Assembly: GCF_900108565.1 (NCBI RefSeq)
Contig: NZ_LT629971.1
Location: 3,720,001 to 3,784,000 of the forward strand
Length of the DNA: 64,000 nt
Source: Mycolicibacterium rutilum
GTDB lineage: Bacteria > Actinomycetota > Actinomycetes > Mycobacteriales > Mycobacteriaceae
Reading direction: 5' to 3'
Positions 33,558-41,500 of this stretch are shown one piece after another. Under the pieces are notes generated by a model. The model was not told the DNA's origin. It did not search any database and was given only the letters and a program-made list of their open reading frames with translations. The number at the start of each line of letters is the position of its first letter. Within the stretch, counting starts at the first letter, position 1. A program made the position numbers and the translations under genes.

Positions 33558-33563
33558 TAGACT
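33558..33563 (+). promoter_or_regulatory. Leaderless promoter -10 of the Rv2175c-like gene
   Basis: TAGACT lies 7 nt before GTG 33571, with no Shine-Dalgarno between them. Confidence 0.5.
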
Positions 33564-33570
33564 CGGTGCG

Positions 33571-33975
33571 GTGAGCAGCATTCCGGCCGCCGAGGACGTT
33601 CTCGATCCCGCCGAAGAGGTATACGACCTGCCCGCCGTCGCCGACCTGCTCGGCGTTCCGGTGACCAAGGTGCACCAGCAGTTGCGCGAAGGGCACCTGC
33701 TCGCCGTGCGCCGCGGGGGCGCGGTGGTGATCCCGAAGGCGTTCTTCGACGCCAACGGGCACGTCGTCAAGAGCCTGGCCGGGTTGCTCGTCGTGCTGCA
33801 CGACGGCGGCTATCACGAAACCGAGATCCTGCGTTGGCTGTTCACCCCGGACCCGTCACTGACCATCAGCCGCGACGGCGCCAACGACAAGCAGGCTAAT
33901 GCCCGGCCGGTTGATGCTCTTCACTCGCATCAGGCCCGTGAGGTGGTGCGTCGGGCCCAGGCGATGGCGTACTGA
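33571..33975 (+). CDS. Winged-helix DNA-binding protein (Rv2175c-like), PknL partner
   Basis: This 134-aa protein has an N-terminal acidic stretch and then a compact winged helix: YDLPAVADLLGVPVTKVHQQLREGHLLAVRRGG resembles a MerR/excisionase-type HTH with a wing. In M. tuberculosis Rv2175c is phosphorylated by PknL on its N-terminal tail, which abolishes DNA binding; the divergent pair is kept here. GTG 33571 is preferred because of the -10 at 33558. The 3' end overlaps the antisense mptA gene by 80 nt. Confidence 0.88.
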   Translation: MSSIPAAEDVLDPAEEVYDLPAVADLLGVPVTKVHQQLREGHLLAVRRGGAVVIPKAFFDANGHVVKSLAGLLVVLHDGGYHETEILRWLFTPDPSLTISRDGANDKQANARPVDALHSHQAREVVRRAQAMAY

Positions 33976-35467
33976 CTCCGGGCGTGCGGTGCAGGCAGTA
34001 CCAGGCCACCGCGGCCGATGCGGTGGCCAGCAGCACGTGCGGCCACGAGTACATGCCGTGGGCTCCGTCGGGTTTCCAGATCACGGTGATCCACGTCGAC
34101 AGCGCGGCGATCACGGCGATGGAGCGGCGCGTCTGGGCCAACGCCGCCACCACGGCCAGCGGCCAGGTGTAGTACCACGGCAACGCGGCGGGCACCAGCA
34201 GCACCACGACGACCATCACCCACGCGATACCGGTCAGCGCCTCGCGGTCGGTATGGCGAAACCGCCACCACAGCAGCGGAAGTGACAGCGCGATCGCCGC
34301 GATGCCGATGATCCGGGCGATGTCGAGCACGGCGTAGAAGTTGACCGGCAGGAACAACCCGCCGAACACGTTGATCAGGTTGGCCGCCGCGGTCGGCAGG
34401 GTCAGCCAGTTGATGATCTTCACCGAGCCGGCCAACGCGGTCAGCCAGCCCAGGCCCACCCCGGCCGCCAACGACAGCACCGCGAACACCGCGACGAAGA
34501 TCAGCGCCGACGCCGCCGTCGCGGCCGCGAAGGCTTTCACGGGCGCGAAGCCGCGGCGGTCGCGCAGGTCCCGCGCCCACACCCACACCATGAACGGAAG
34601 CGCCAGTCCGGCCGTGGCTTTCACCGCGACCGCCGCGCCGATCAGTCCCACCCCCGCGAAGTGGTGTCCGCTGAAGGTCAGGGCGATACCGGCCATCATC
34701 AGCCCGACCATCAGCATCTCGTTGTGCACGCCGCCCATCAGATGAATGATCACCAGCGGGTTGAGCACGCAGATCCACAGCGCGGTGGCGCCGTCGGCGC
34801 CGATGTGGCGGGCGACCCGGGGGGCGGCCCAGATCAGCAGCGCCAGGCCGGGCAGCATGCCCAGGCGCAGCAGCATCGTGCCCGCGACGACGTCCTCGCC
34901 CACCACCATCGTGACGAACTTCGCGATCAGGATGAAGCCCGGCCCGTAGGGTGCCGTCGTCGTGGTCCAGATCGGACTGACGTTGTCCAGCAACGAGTTC
35001 GGGTTGTCGATGGGGCCGACGGCGTACGGGTCGAAACCGTCGCGCAGCAGCGCCCCCTGGGCCAGGTAGGAGTAGGTGTCGCGGCTGAACAGCGGCACGC
35101 TGAGCAGCAACGGCAACAGCCAGAACCCGGTCGTCGCGACCATCGTGTATTCGGAGGTCGTGCGGCCGATCACCCGGCGGCCCAACCACAGCCACGCCGC
35201 CAGCATCAGCGCGACGCCGGCCCACAGCAGTATCGACGACAGCACCAGGCCGTGCCCGAAGCGCAGCCACGACAGGTGCAGCGACTCCAGCAGCGGATCG
35301 TGCAACCGGGTGCTGCCCGCGCCCAGACCGCCCGCGGTGATCAGCACCGCCCCCAGAAAGCCCAGCCGGGCCGGTTTGGCCTCGGCGGAGGACGCGAACG
35401 ACGCGAGTCGTGAGATGTGCTCAGCGAGAAAACTTCTCGATTGCCGCACCGGCGCGGGGGTGGTCAT
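33896..35467 (-). CDS. mptA: Alpha-1,6-mannosyltransferase MptA
   Basis: This 523-aa GT-C glycosyltransferase has about 12 transmembrane helices and extends the lipomannan mannan backbone using polyprenyl-phosphate mannose. The catalytic-loop SRDTYSYLAQGALLRDGFDPY (acidic D after the first helix) and NPNSLLDNVSPIWTTTTAPYGP are typical of the MptA/MptB pair. The last about 25 residues are Pro/His-rich and run antisense to the conserved C-terminus of the Rv2175c-like gene, so the tail is probably unconstrained. It follows the prenyl synthase gene by 4 nt. Confidence 0.92.
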   Translation of the reverse strand: MTTPAPVRQSRSFLAEHISRLASFASSAEAKPARLGFLGAVLITAGGLGAGSTRLHDPLLESLHLSWLRFGHGLVLSSILLWAGVALMLAAWLWLGRRVIGRTTSEYTMVATTGFWLLPLLLSVPLFSRDTYSYLAQGALLRDGFDPYAVGPIDNPNSLLDNVSPIWTTTTAPYGPGFILIAKFVTMVVGEDVVAGTMLLRLGMLPGLALLIWAAPRVARHIGADGATALWICVLNPLVIIHLMGGVHNEMLMVGLMMAGIALTFSGHHFAGVGLIGAAVAVKATAGLALPFMVWVWARDLRDRRGFAPVKAFAAATAASALIFVAVFAVLSLAAGVGLGWLTALAGSVKIINWLTLPTAAANLINVFGGLFLPVNFYAVLDIARIIGIAAIALSLPLLWWRFRHTDREALTGIAWVMVVVVLLVPAALPWYYTWPLAVVAALAQTRRSIAVIAALSTWITVIWKPDGAHGMYSWPHVLLATASAAVAWYCLHRTPGVSTPSPGPDAPPHGPDASEEHQPAGH

Positions 35468-35471
35468 GCCG

Positions 35472-36560
35472 TTATGCGGACCGGTTGGCGGCCAATCGGG
35501 CGAGCTCGGTCAGGCCGGCCTTGGCATTCGGGTCGATCGCGGCAGCATCGAGGACGCCGAGGGCGCTGCGGGTGAGTTCGTCGATCCGGCTCTCCACCGC
35601 CGCGAGCGCGCCGACGGACTCGATCACCCCGCACAGCTCTCTGACCTGCGACTCGGACAGGTCCGAGCCGATCGAGGTGCGCAGCAGCTTGGCCGCGACC
35701 GGGTCGCTCTTCTCGGCCAGCTCGACCGCCTCGGCCAGCAGTACGGTGCGCTTACCGGAGCGCAGGTCGTCGCCGGACGGTTTACCGGTGACCGCCGGGT
35801 CGCCGAACACCCCGAGCACGTCGTCGCGCAGCTGGAACGCGACCCCGAGGTCGGTCCCGAACCGCCGGAACGCCTCCTGCAAATCGGGCCGGTCGGCCGC
35901 CGCCGCAGCACCGAGCTGCAGCGGCCGGGTGATCGTGTAGGAGGCGGTCTTGTACTCGTTGACCGTCAGCGCCGATGCCACCGATTCGGCACCGCTGGCC
36001 TCGGCGACGATGTCGAGGTACTGGCCGCCGAGCACCTCGGTGCGGATCGCCGACCACACCGTGCGCACCCGCCGGGCCGCGTCGGCGGGCAGATCGGCGG
36101 TAGCGACCACGTCGTCGGCCCACACCAGCGCCAGGTCGCCGAGCAGGATCGCCGCCGACAGCCCGAACTGCTCGGCCGAACCGTGCCAGCCGCTGCTGCG
36201 GTGCCGCTCGGCGAACAGCCGGTGCACGGTGGGAAAGCCGCGGCGCGTCGCGGACGCGTCGATGACGTCGTCGTGCACGAGCGCGCAGGCGTGCAGCAGT
36301 TCCAGTGCCGAGCACAACCGCAGCACACCCGGGTCCAGCGGGTCGCCGGTGGCATCGGCGACCGCGCGCCAACCCCAGTAGGCGAACAGCGGCCGCAGCC
36401 GTTTGCCGCCCTGCAGGACGAATTGTTCGAGTGCCGCGGTCAGTTCGGCGTAGTCGTCGCCCATGTAGGCGCAGTCGGCGCGGCGGTCGCGCAGGTAGCC
36501 GCGCAACTGTTCGGTGACGGCGCCCGCCAACTCGACGGCTGACGGTGCCGCTGCATGCAC
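35472..36560 (-). CDS. idsA2: Geranylgeranyl/farnesyl-type prenyl diphosphate synthase
   Basis: This 362-aa trans-prenyltransferase builds polyisoprenoid diphosphates. The first aspartate motif is LVHDDVIDAS (DDxxD), and the second is FQLRDDVLGVFGD; GGKRLRPLF is the usual IPP-binding stretch. The sequence follows M. tuberculosis IdsA2, including GGQYLDIVAEAS and KPSGDDLRSGKRTVLLAEAVEL. GTG 36560 is taken as start with AAAGGGG upstream; ATG-like start 11 codons earlier is possible. It is directly upstream of mptA, which consumes polyprenyl-linked mannose. Confidence 0.9.
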   Translation of the reverse strand: MHAAAPSAVELAGAVTEQLRGYLRDRRADCAYMGDDYAELTAALEQFVLQGGKRLRPLFAYWGWRAVADATGDPLDPGVLRLCSALELLHACALVHDDVIDASATRRGFPTVHRLFAERHRSSGWHGSAEQFGLSAAILLGDLALVWADDVVATADLPADAARRVRTVWSAIRTEVLGGQYLDIVAEASGAESVASALTVNEYKTASYTITRPLQLGAAAAADRPDLQEAFRRFGTDLGVAFQLRDDVLGVFGDPAVTGKPSGDDLRSGKRTVLLAEAVELAEKSDPVAAKLLRTSIGSDLSESQVRELCGVIESVGALAAVESRIDELTRSALGVLDAAAIDPNAKAGLTELARLAANRSA

Positions 36561-36680
36561 GCTCAGCAGGCGCCCCTTTCTGTGTGCGTCCACCCTGCCC
36601 CCAAACGCCTTCAGAGTAGAGCCTGCCGGTGGCGTCCTAGCAAGTCAGGACGAGCGCGGCGGCCAACCTCTAATCGCGGT

Positions 36681-37364
36681 CTAATCGCGCGCGCCGCCGA
36701 CCCGCGGCGATTGGTCGCGGGTCATGTACGCCAGCGCGCCGATGATGCCGGCCACCAGGAAAGAGCCGATACCCAGCCAGATCGCCGCGCCGGTGAACGA
36801 GCGGGCGCTCGGGTCGGTGTAGCGGGCCTGGGCGCTCATGGTGCTCACCACGCCGGGCCGCAACTTCCATTCGACGATCTCGGCCGACACCTGATCGCCG
36901 TTGGTCGAGGTGACCTCGCCGGGGAACGACACGGTCAGCGAGACGTCGGCCTCCGAGTCGCTGAGCGAGGTCAGATCGACGCGGCCCTCGAGGATGACCA
37001 GATCGCCGGCGCGCCGCAGGGAGATGTCGACGCCGGCGGCATCGCGGTTCATGTTCGCCAGCTGCGGCAGCTCGGCGAACGTCAGGTCGGAGAACACGGC
37101 CTGCGAGCCCACGTAGTCGTCGCGGCTGTACTCCGAGACCGCGACCTTGTTGGCGAAGGTCAGGTTGTTGAGCAGTTGGGGACCCTTGTCGTCGGCGTCG
37201 CGCGGCTTGGCCGCGGCCACGATCTGACCCGAGACCCGGTCGTCGGGGCTCACCGTCAGCGACGCCCGGACCCGGACGCAGCCGACGGCGGTCGGCAGGA
37301 CGACGAGCAACAGCATGACGAGCGCGAGCAGCCGGGTTCTGCTGCGACGATGGCGGGCCGGCAC
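36681..37364 (-). CDS. lppM: Lipoprotein LppM
   Basis: This 227-aa protein has a basic N-terminus, a hydrophobic signal LLALVMLLLVVLP and lipobox AVGC, then a beta-rich outer domain and a C-terminal transmembrane helix (IWLGIGSFLVAGIIGALAYM). Lipidation plus a C-terminal helix is the architecture of LppM, which in M. tuberculosis affects phagosome handling. The length from GTG 37364 equals the M. tuberculosis protein. The frame extends far upstream as an antisense shadow of the acetyltransferase. It lies 26 nt behind that gene. Confidence 0.88.
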   Translation of the reverse strand: MPARHRRSRTRLLALVMLLLVVLPTAVGCVRVRASLTVSPDDRVSGQIVAAAKPRDADDKGPQLLNNLTFANKVAVSEYSRDDYVGSQAVFSDLTFAELPQLANMNRDAAGVDISLRRAGDLVILEGRVDLTSLSDSEADVSLTVSFPGEVTSTNGDQVSAEIVEWKLRPGVVSTMSAQARYTDPSARSFTGAAIWLGIGSFLVAGIIGALAYMTRDQSPRVGGARD

Positions 37365-37390
37365 GTGGTCATCGTGCCAGATTCGCGTCC

Positions 37391-38005
37391 TCACAGCGGC
37401 AGTGCCCGACCGAGGATGGCAAAAGCGCGGGGGTCGCCCGCGAAGTGGTAGCCCCGGATGACGTCGGTGAAGCCCAGCCTGCGGTACAGCCGCCACGCCC
37501 GGTTCGCCTCGCCGCTGATCTCCGGGGTCGACAGCAGGACGTAGGCCTCCGTGCGGTCGCCGAGCAGTCTGCGGGCCAACGCCTCGCCGAGGCCACGGCC
37601 CTGGGCGCGCGGGTCTATGTGCAGTTCGGTGAGCTCGAAATAGCTGCTCATCAGCTCGGCGATGCGCATGCGGTCGGCGCCGATGCGCTGCAGACCGGAC
37701 ACCACCTGCTGCTGCCACCACTGGTCGGGAGCACCGCAGTAGCCGTAGGCGATGCCGAGCATCGGCGCGGTGGCCAGCTCGGCGTCGCTCAGCGGCCGGC
37801 CGCCGTCGTCGACGCCGTCGCTGTCGCCGAGTTGCACCGCCGCGACGGCCTTCCAGCCCGGCCTGCGGGTGTGTTCGAGCCACATCGACGCCCGCTGATC
37901 CTCGGTGCCGCGCGGATAGCGCATGGCGTCGACGTAGACCGCGAGGGCGTCACCGAGCCGGCGTTGCATATCGCTCGGCGACAGATCGATGAGATATGTC
38001 GCCAA
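37391..38005 (-). CDS. GNAT acetyltransferase (Rv2170-like)
   Basis: This 204-aa N-acetyltransferase has the acetyl-CoA loop RAQGRGLGEALARRLL after a beta strand ELTELHIDP, and the C-terminal AWRLYRRLGFTDVIRGYHF typical of GNAT. In M. tuberculosis Rv2170 has been reported to acetylate isocitrate dehydrogenase or isoniazid; I cannot decide the substrate here. It begins with TTG 38005 with AAAGG upstream. It is divergent from the DUF3040 gene across a 224-nt gap. Confidence 0.85.
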   Translation of the reverse strand: MATYLIDLSPSDMQRRLGDALAVYVDAMRYPRGTEDQRASMWLEHTRRPGWKAVAAVQLGDSDGVDDGGRPLSDAELATAPMLGIAYGYCGAPDQWWQQQVVSGLQRIGADRMRIAELMSSYFELTELHIDPRAQGRGLGEALARRLLGDRTEAYVLLSTPEISGEANRAWRLYRRLGFTDVIRGYHFAGDPRAFAILGRALPL

Positions 38006-38090
38006 CTTCAGCCTTTCCCCGTGTCGGGCGGTGTCGTCACACCATTATCGAGCGGGCGTCCCTATCAATCCCCACCGGCGGCGCACGTCA

Positions 38091-38141
38091 TACAATCGAC
38101 TGTCGAACAAGGTGGTACGGCTCAGATTGACCTCGTATCAT
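38091..38141 (+). promoter_or_regulatory. Putative promoters of the DUF3040 gene
   Basis: TACAAT (38091-38096) and TATCAT (38136-38141) are good -10 hexamers in an AT-richer part of the 224-nt divergent gap. No clear -35 partners are visible. The leader would be about 80-130 nt before ATG 38230. Confidence 0.4.
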
Positions 38142-38229
38142 GACTGTTAGGTGCCCGTTAAGGCGAGCACACCGCGAGTTTGTCTTTTTGAGTCGGCCGG
38201 ATCGGCCCAGGGTTCCGAGGGAGGGACGA

Positions 38230-38634
38230 ATGCCACTCTCCGATCATGAGCAGCGCATGCTCGACCAGATCGAGAGCGCGCTCTACGCCGAGGACCCGAA
38301 GTTCGCCTCGAGCGTCCGCGGTGGAACGCTGCGCGCCCCGTCGACCCGCCGCCGCCTCCAGGGCGCCGCGCTGTTCGTCATCGGTCTCGCTCTGCTGGTG
38401 TCCGGCGTCGCGTTCCCGGCCACCCAGATCAGTGGCTTCCCGATCCTGTCGGTCATCGGCTTCATCGTGATGTTCGGCGGCGTGGTGTTCGCGATCACCG
38501 GACCGCGCGTGCCCGGTGGCCGCGACCGTTCGCCGGCCGAGCCGGGTGCGCCGCGTCAGAAGCGCGCCAAGGGCGGCACCGGGTCGTTCACCAGCCGCAT
38601 GGAGGACCGCTTCCGTCGTCGCTTCGACGAGTAG
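38230..38634 (+). CDS. DUF3040 membrane protein (Rv2169c-like)
   Basis: This 134-aa protein begins PLSDHEQRMLDQIESALYAEDPKFA, the hallmark of DUF3040, followed by two transmembrane helices (LQGAALFVIGLALLVSGVAF and FPILSVIGFIVMFGGVVFAI) and a basic tail ending RMEDRFRRRFDE. The frame opens 30 codons earlier, but ATG 38230 has a GAGGGAGGGACG site and the family N-terminus. It sits just before the dcw cluster and is closed by a strong terminator. The function is unknown. Confidence 0.9.
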   Translation: MPLSDHEQRMLDQIESALYAEDPKFASSVRGGTLRAPSTRRRLQGAALFVIGLALLVSGVAFPATQISGFPILSVIGFIVMFGGVVFAITGPRVPGGRDRSPAEPGAPRQKRAKGGTGSFTSRMEDRFRRRFDE

Positions 38635-38649
38635 CCGTACTCGACCCCA

Positions 38650-38683
38650 GGGGTAGCCCGACACGGGCTGCCCCTTCTTTTTT
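38650..38683 (+). terminator. Intrinsic terminator between DUF3040 gene and mraZ
   Basis: GGGGTAGCCCG and CGGGCTGCCCC form an 11-bp stem (one G-U pair) with a 3-nt loop, followed by TTCTTTTTT. It is a textbook rho-independent terminator 15 nt after the stop and isolates the dcw cluster from upstream transcription. Confidence 0.9.
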
Positions 38684-38856
38684 GCGCCGGAGGGCGGCCA
38701 CCGCGTGTCGCGCCCCCCACTGCGCCCCACCTCTCTAAAAAACAGCGCTCAGCTGGGCAGACGACGACCTCCTCGGCTCGCCGGGGCCGAATCAGCCGTG
38801 AAATCACCCGGCATTCGGGGTGGTTGTGGGGGTGCGTGGTGAGATTTCGCTATCAA

Positions 38857-38892
38857 ATGGCGGAAAGTGGGGGATTGTGGGGTAAAGTGGCG
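38857..38892 (+). promoter_or_regulatory. MraZ operator: four boxes at 10-bp spacing
   Basis: ATGGCG (38857), GTGGGG (38867), GTGGGG (38877) and GTGGCG (38887) start exactly 10 bp apart, on one face of the helix. This matches the tandem TGGG/AAAGTG-type sites bound by the MraZ ring. Two further GTGG copies at 38826 and 38836 are also 10 bp apart. The 305-nt gap from 38635 otherwise holds only the terminator and a small hairpin near 38898-38917. Confidence 0.75.
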
Positions 38893-38939
38893 GACAACGG
38901 AGCGGATCGGGGCTCCGGACGGTGGCGCAGGAGGGCGAG

Positions 38940-39371
38940 ATGTTTCTCGGCACCTACACGCCGAAGCTCGACGACAAGGGGCGGCTCACGCTGCCCGCCA
39001 AGTTCCGCGACGCGCTGGCAGGAGGGTTGATGGTGACGAAAAGCCAAGATCACAGCCTTGCCGTGTATCCGCGCGACGAATTCGAAAAGCTGGCACGACG
39101 GGCCTCGCAGGCATCGCGGAGCAATCCGGAAGCACGCGCGTTCCTGCGCAACCTCGCCGCCGCCACCGACGAACAGCACCCCGACGCACAAGGCCGGATC
39201 ACCCTGTCGGCCGACCACCGCCGCTACGCCAACCTGTCGAAGGACTGCGTGGTGATCGGATCGGTCGACTATTTGGAGATCTGGGATTCGGCGGCATGGC
39301 AGGAGTACCAGCAGACCCACGAAGAAGACTTCTCCGCGGCCACCAATGAAGCTCTGCACGACATCATCTGA
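38940..39371 (+). CDS. mraZ: Transcriptional regulator MraZ
   Basis: This 143-aa protein has two AbrB-like SpoVT repeats: GTYTPKLDDKGRLTLPAKFRD at the N-terminus and DAQGRITLSADHRRYANL in the second half, each with the DxKGR / DxQGR DNA-binding signature. It represses its own dcw promoter through the boxes just upstream in bacteria studied so far. AGGAGGG before ATG 38940 and the family N-terminus MFLGTYTP fix the start; an in-frame GTG 18 nt upstream is less likely. Confidence 0.95.
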   Translation: MFLGTYTPKLDDKGRLTLPAKFRDALAGGLMVTKSQDHSLAVYPRDEFEKLARRASQASRSNPEARAFLRNLAAATDEQHPDAQGRITLSADHRRYANLSKDCVVIGSVDYLEIWDSAAWQEYQQTHEEDFSAATNEALHDII

Positions 39372-40482
39372 TCCGGCGGTCGACCGACACGGTGCCCGTG
39401 CATCGCGGCCTCTGCCCGAACCGGCCCTGGCGTACTTCCCCAACGCCAGGTTCGCGCTCTCGGACAGGGACCTCGGTGCAGGGGCGCCGACCGGAGTAAT
39501 GACGAGCCGGGAGGCCGGCGACATGAATCACGGACACGTTCCCGTCCTGCTGGACCGCTGCGTCGAACTGCTCGCCCCCGCCCTGACACGGCAGTCCGCG
39601 ACCGGCGACGGTGCGGTGCTGGTCGATGCGACGCTCGGAGCGGGCGGCCACGCCGAGCGTTTCCTGACCGACTTTCCCGGCTTGCGGCTGATCGGTCTGG
39701 ACCGCGACCCCGACGCGCAGCACATCGCCGGTGAACGGCTGGCGCGTTTCGGCGACCGGGTCACGCTGGTGCGCACCCGCTACGACGGCATCGGCCGGGT
39801 GCTGACCGCGCCGGTGCACGGCGTGTTGTTCGACCTCGGTGTCTCGTCGATGCAGCTCGACCGTGTGGAGCGCGGCTTCTCCTACGCCTCCGACGCCCCG
39901 CTGGACATGCGGATGGACCCGGACGCCACGCTGACGGCGGCCGAGATCCTCAACACCTACGACCAGAAGGCCATCACCCGGCTGTTGCGGGAGTTCGGCG
40001 AGGAGCGCTTCGCGTCCCGGATCGCCGCGCACATCGTCCGCCGTCGCGCCCGCGCGCCGTTCCGCACCACCGCCGAGCTCGTCGAGCTGCTCTACGACGC
40101 GATCCCGGCGCCCGCTCGGCGCACGGGTGGGCATCCGGCCAAGCGCACCTTCCAGGCGCTGCGGATCGCGGTCAACGCCGAACTCGACTCGCTGCGCGAC
40201 GCGCTGCCTGCCGCGCTGAGCGCGCTGGCGCCGGGCGGGCGCATCGCGGTGATGGCGTACCAGTCGCTGGAGGACCGCATCGTCAAGGCGTCCTTCGCCG
40301 CGGCCACCGCGTCGCGGACGCCGGAGGGGCTGCCGGTCGAATTACCCGGCCACGGACCGGAATTCGTCGCTCTCACGCGAGGCGCCGAGCGCGCGACTCC
40401 CGAGGAGATCGAACAGAACCCGCGTAGCGCGCCCGTGCGGCTACGAGCACTGGAGAAGGTGGGGGACGGCCGTGAAGCCTGA
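39346..40482 (+). CDS. rsmH: 16S rRNA m4C1402 methyltransferase RsmH
   Basis: This 378-aa SAM-dependent methyltransferase modifies C1402 of 16S rRNA. HVPVLLDRCVELL, the SAM loop DATLGAGGHAERFL, DLGVSSMQLD, GFSY...PLDMRMD and HPAKRTFQALRIAVN are family motifs. ATG 39346 overlaps mraZ by 26 nt. I keep this long form because the upstream LAYFPNARF...SDRDLGAGA matches the N-terminal extension of the M. tuberculosis protein, although ATG 39523 has a better GGGAGG site and would give the standard bacterial length. Confidence 0.93.
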   Translation: MKLCTTSSDPAVDRHGARASRPLPEPALAYFPNARFALSDRDLGAGAPTGVMTSREAGDMNHGHVPVLLDRCVELLAPALTRQSATGDGAVLVDATLGAGGHAERFLTDFPGLRLIGLDRDPDAQHIAGERLARFGDRVTLVRTRYDGIGRVLTAPVHGVLFDLGVSSMQLDRVERGFSYASDAPLDMRMDPDATLTAAEILNTYDQKAITRLLREFGEERFASRIAAHIVRRRARAPFRTTAELVELLYDAIPAPARRTGGHPAKRTFQALRIAVNAELDSLRDALPAALSALAPGGRIAVMAYQSLEDRIVKASFAAATASRTPEGLPVELPGHGPEFVALTRGAERATPEEIEQNPRSAPVRLRALEKVGDGREA

Positions 40483-41500
40483 GCAGACCAAGCGCAAAGC
40501 AGCCAAGCGCTCCGGCGACGACCGTCGTCGCACCACCCGCGGCGGGGCGCGCCGGTCACCGGAGACGCAGGCGCGACGGGCGCCGGCGCGCGAGCAGCGG
40601 CCGGCACGGTCCGCCCCGCAGACCAACCCGATCCCGCGGCCCACCGACGCGCCGGGCAGGCCGAAGACCGCCAGCCAGGCCAAGGCGCGCGCCAAGGCTC
40701 GGAAAGCCAAGGCGCCGAAGGTTGTTCGCCCGCCGCTGCGGGAACGCATCCTCGTCCGGTTGTCGTCGATCGACCTGAACCCGCGCACACTCGTCGCCCG
40801 GGTCCCGTTCGTCGTGCTGGTGATCGGGTCGCTGGGCTTCGGCCTCGGCACCACGCTGTGGCTGTCCACCGACGCCGCCGAACGCTCCTATCAGTTGGGC
40901 AATGCCCGCGAGACGAATCGGGCCCTGCTGCAAAAGAAGGAAGCGCTCGAGCGTGACGTGCTCGAAGCGCAGGCCGCGCCGGCGCTGGCCGAGGCGGCCC
41001 GCGAACTCGGCATGATCCCGTCCCGCGACACCGCGCATCTGGTCCAGGATCCCGCCGGCAACTGGATCGTCGTCGGCACACCCAAACCCGCCGAGGGCGT
41101 CCCGCCGCCGCCGCTGAACACGCCGCTGCCCGAGGCGGCGCCCGCACCGCCGCCGGGACCGCCCGCGCCGCGGGTCGTCGAACCGCGCGAGGTTCCGGTG
41201 CGTGTTCCGGACCGCACCGCTGGGCTGCCCGGACTACAGGCGCCCGCCGGAACTGTTGCGCCGCTTACTGTTCCGCCCGGTGTCGAGGTGCCCCACGCAG
41301 TGCAACCGCAGCTGCCCGTCCCGGGGGCCGTACCGCCGGCACAGCTGCCCGCACCGATGGCCCCGCCGGTGCTGCCGGCCGCCCCGCTGGACGGCGCTGC
41401 GGCGCCGCACATCCCGACGCCGCAGGCGCTGCCGGGTCCGGTGCCGGGCGCCGAACAGGCCGTCCCTGTGCTCGCGCCCCCGGCGGGCGCCGGCGCATGA
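40472..41500 (+). CDS. FtsL-like division protein (Rv2164c-like)
   Basis: The 342-aa protein has a long basic cytoplasmic part (1-105), one transmembrane helix (about 112-130, VPFVVLVIGSLGFGLGTTLW), a short coiled coil (NRALLQKKEALERDVLEAQ) and a Pro/Ala-rich outer tail of about 170 residues. The position between rsmH and pbpB, with helix plus leucine-zipper, is that of FtsL, which links FtsQ and FtsB to septal synthase FtsW/PBP. The Pro-rich tail is far longer than in model FtsL. GTG 40472 overlaps rsmH by 11 nt; pbpB overlaps its stop by 4 nt. Confidence 0.85.
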   Translation: MKPEQTKRKAAKRSGDDRRRTTRGGARRSPETQARRAPAREQRPARSAPQTNPIPRPTDAPGRPKTASQAKARAKARKAKAPKVVRPPLRERILVRLSSIDLNPRTLVARVPFVVLVIGSLGFGLGTTLWLSTDAAERSYQLGNARETNRALLQKKEALERDVLEAQAAPALAEAARELGMIPSRDTAHLVQDPAGNWIVVGTPKPAEGVPPPPLNTPLPEAAPAPPPGPPAPRVVEPREVPVRVPDRTAGLPGLQAPAGTVAPLTVPPGVEVPHAVQPQLPVPGAVPPAQLPAPMAPPVLPAAPLDGAAAPHIPTPQALPGPVPGAEQAVPVLAPPAGAGA

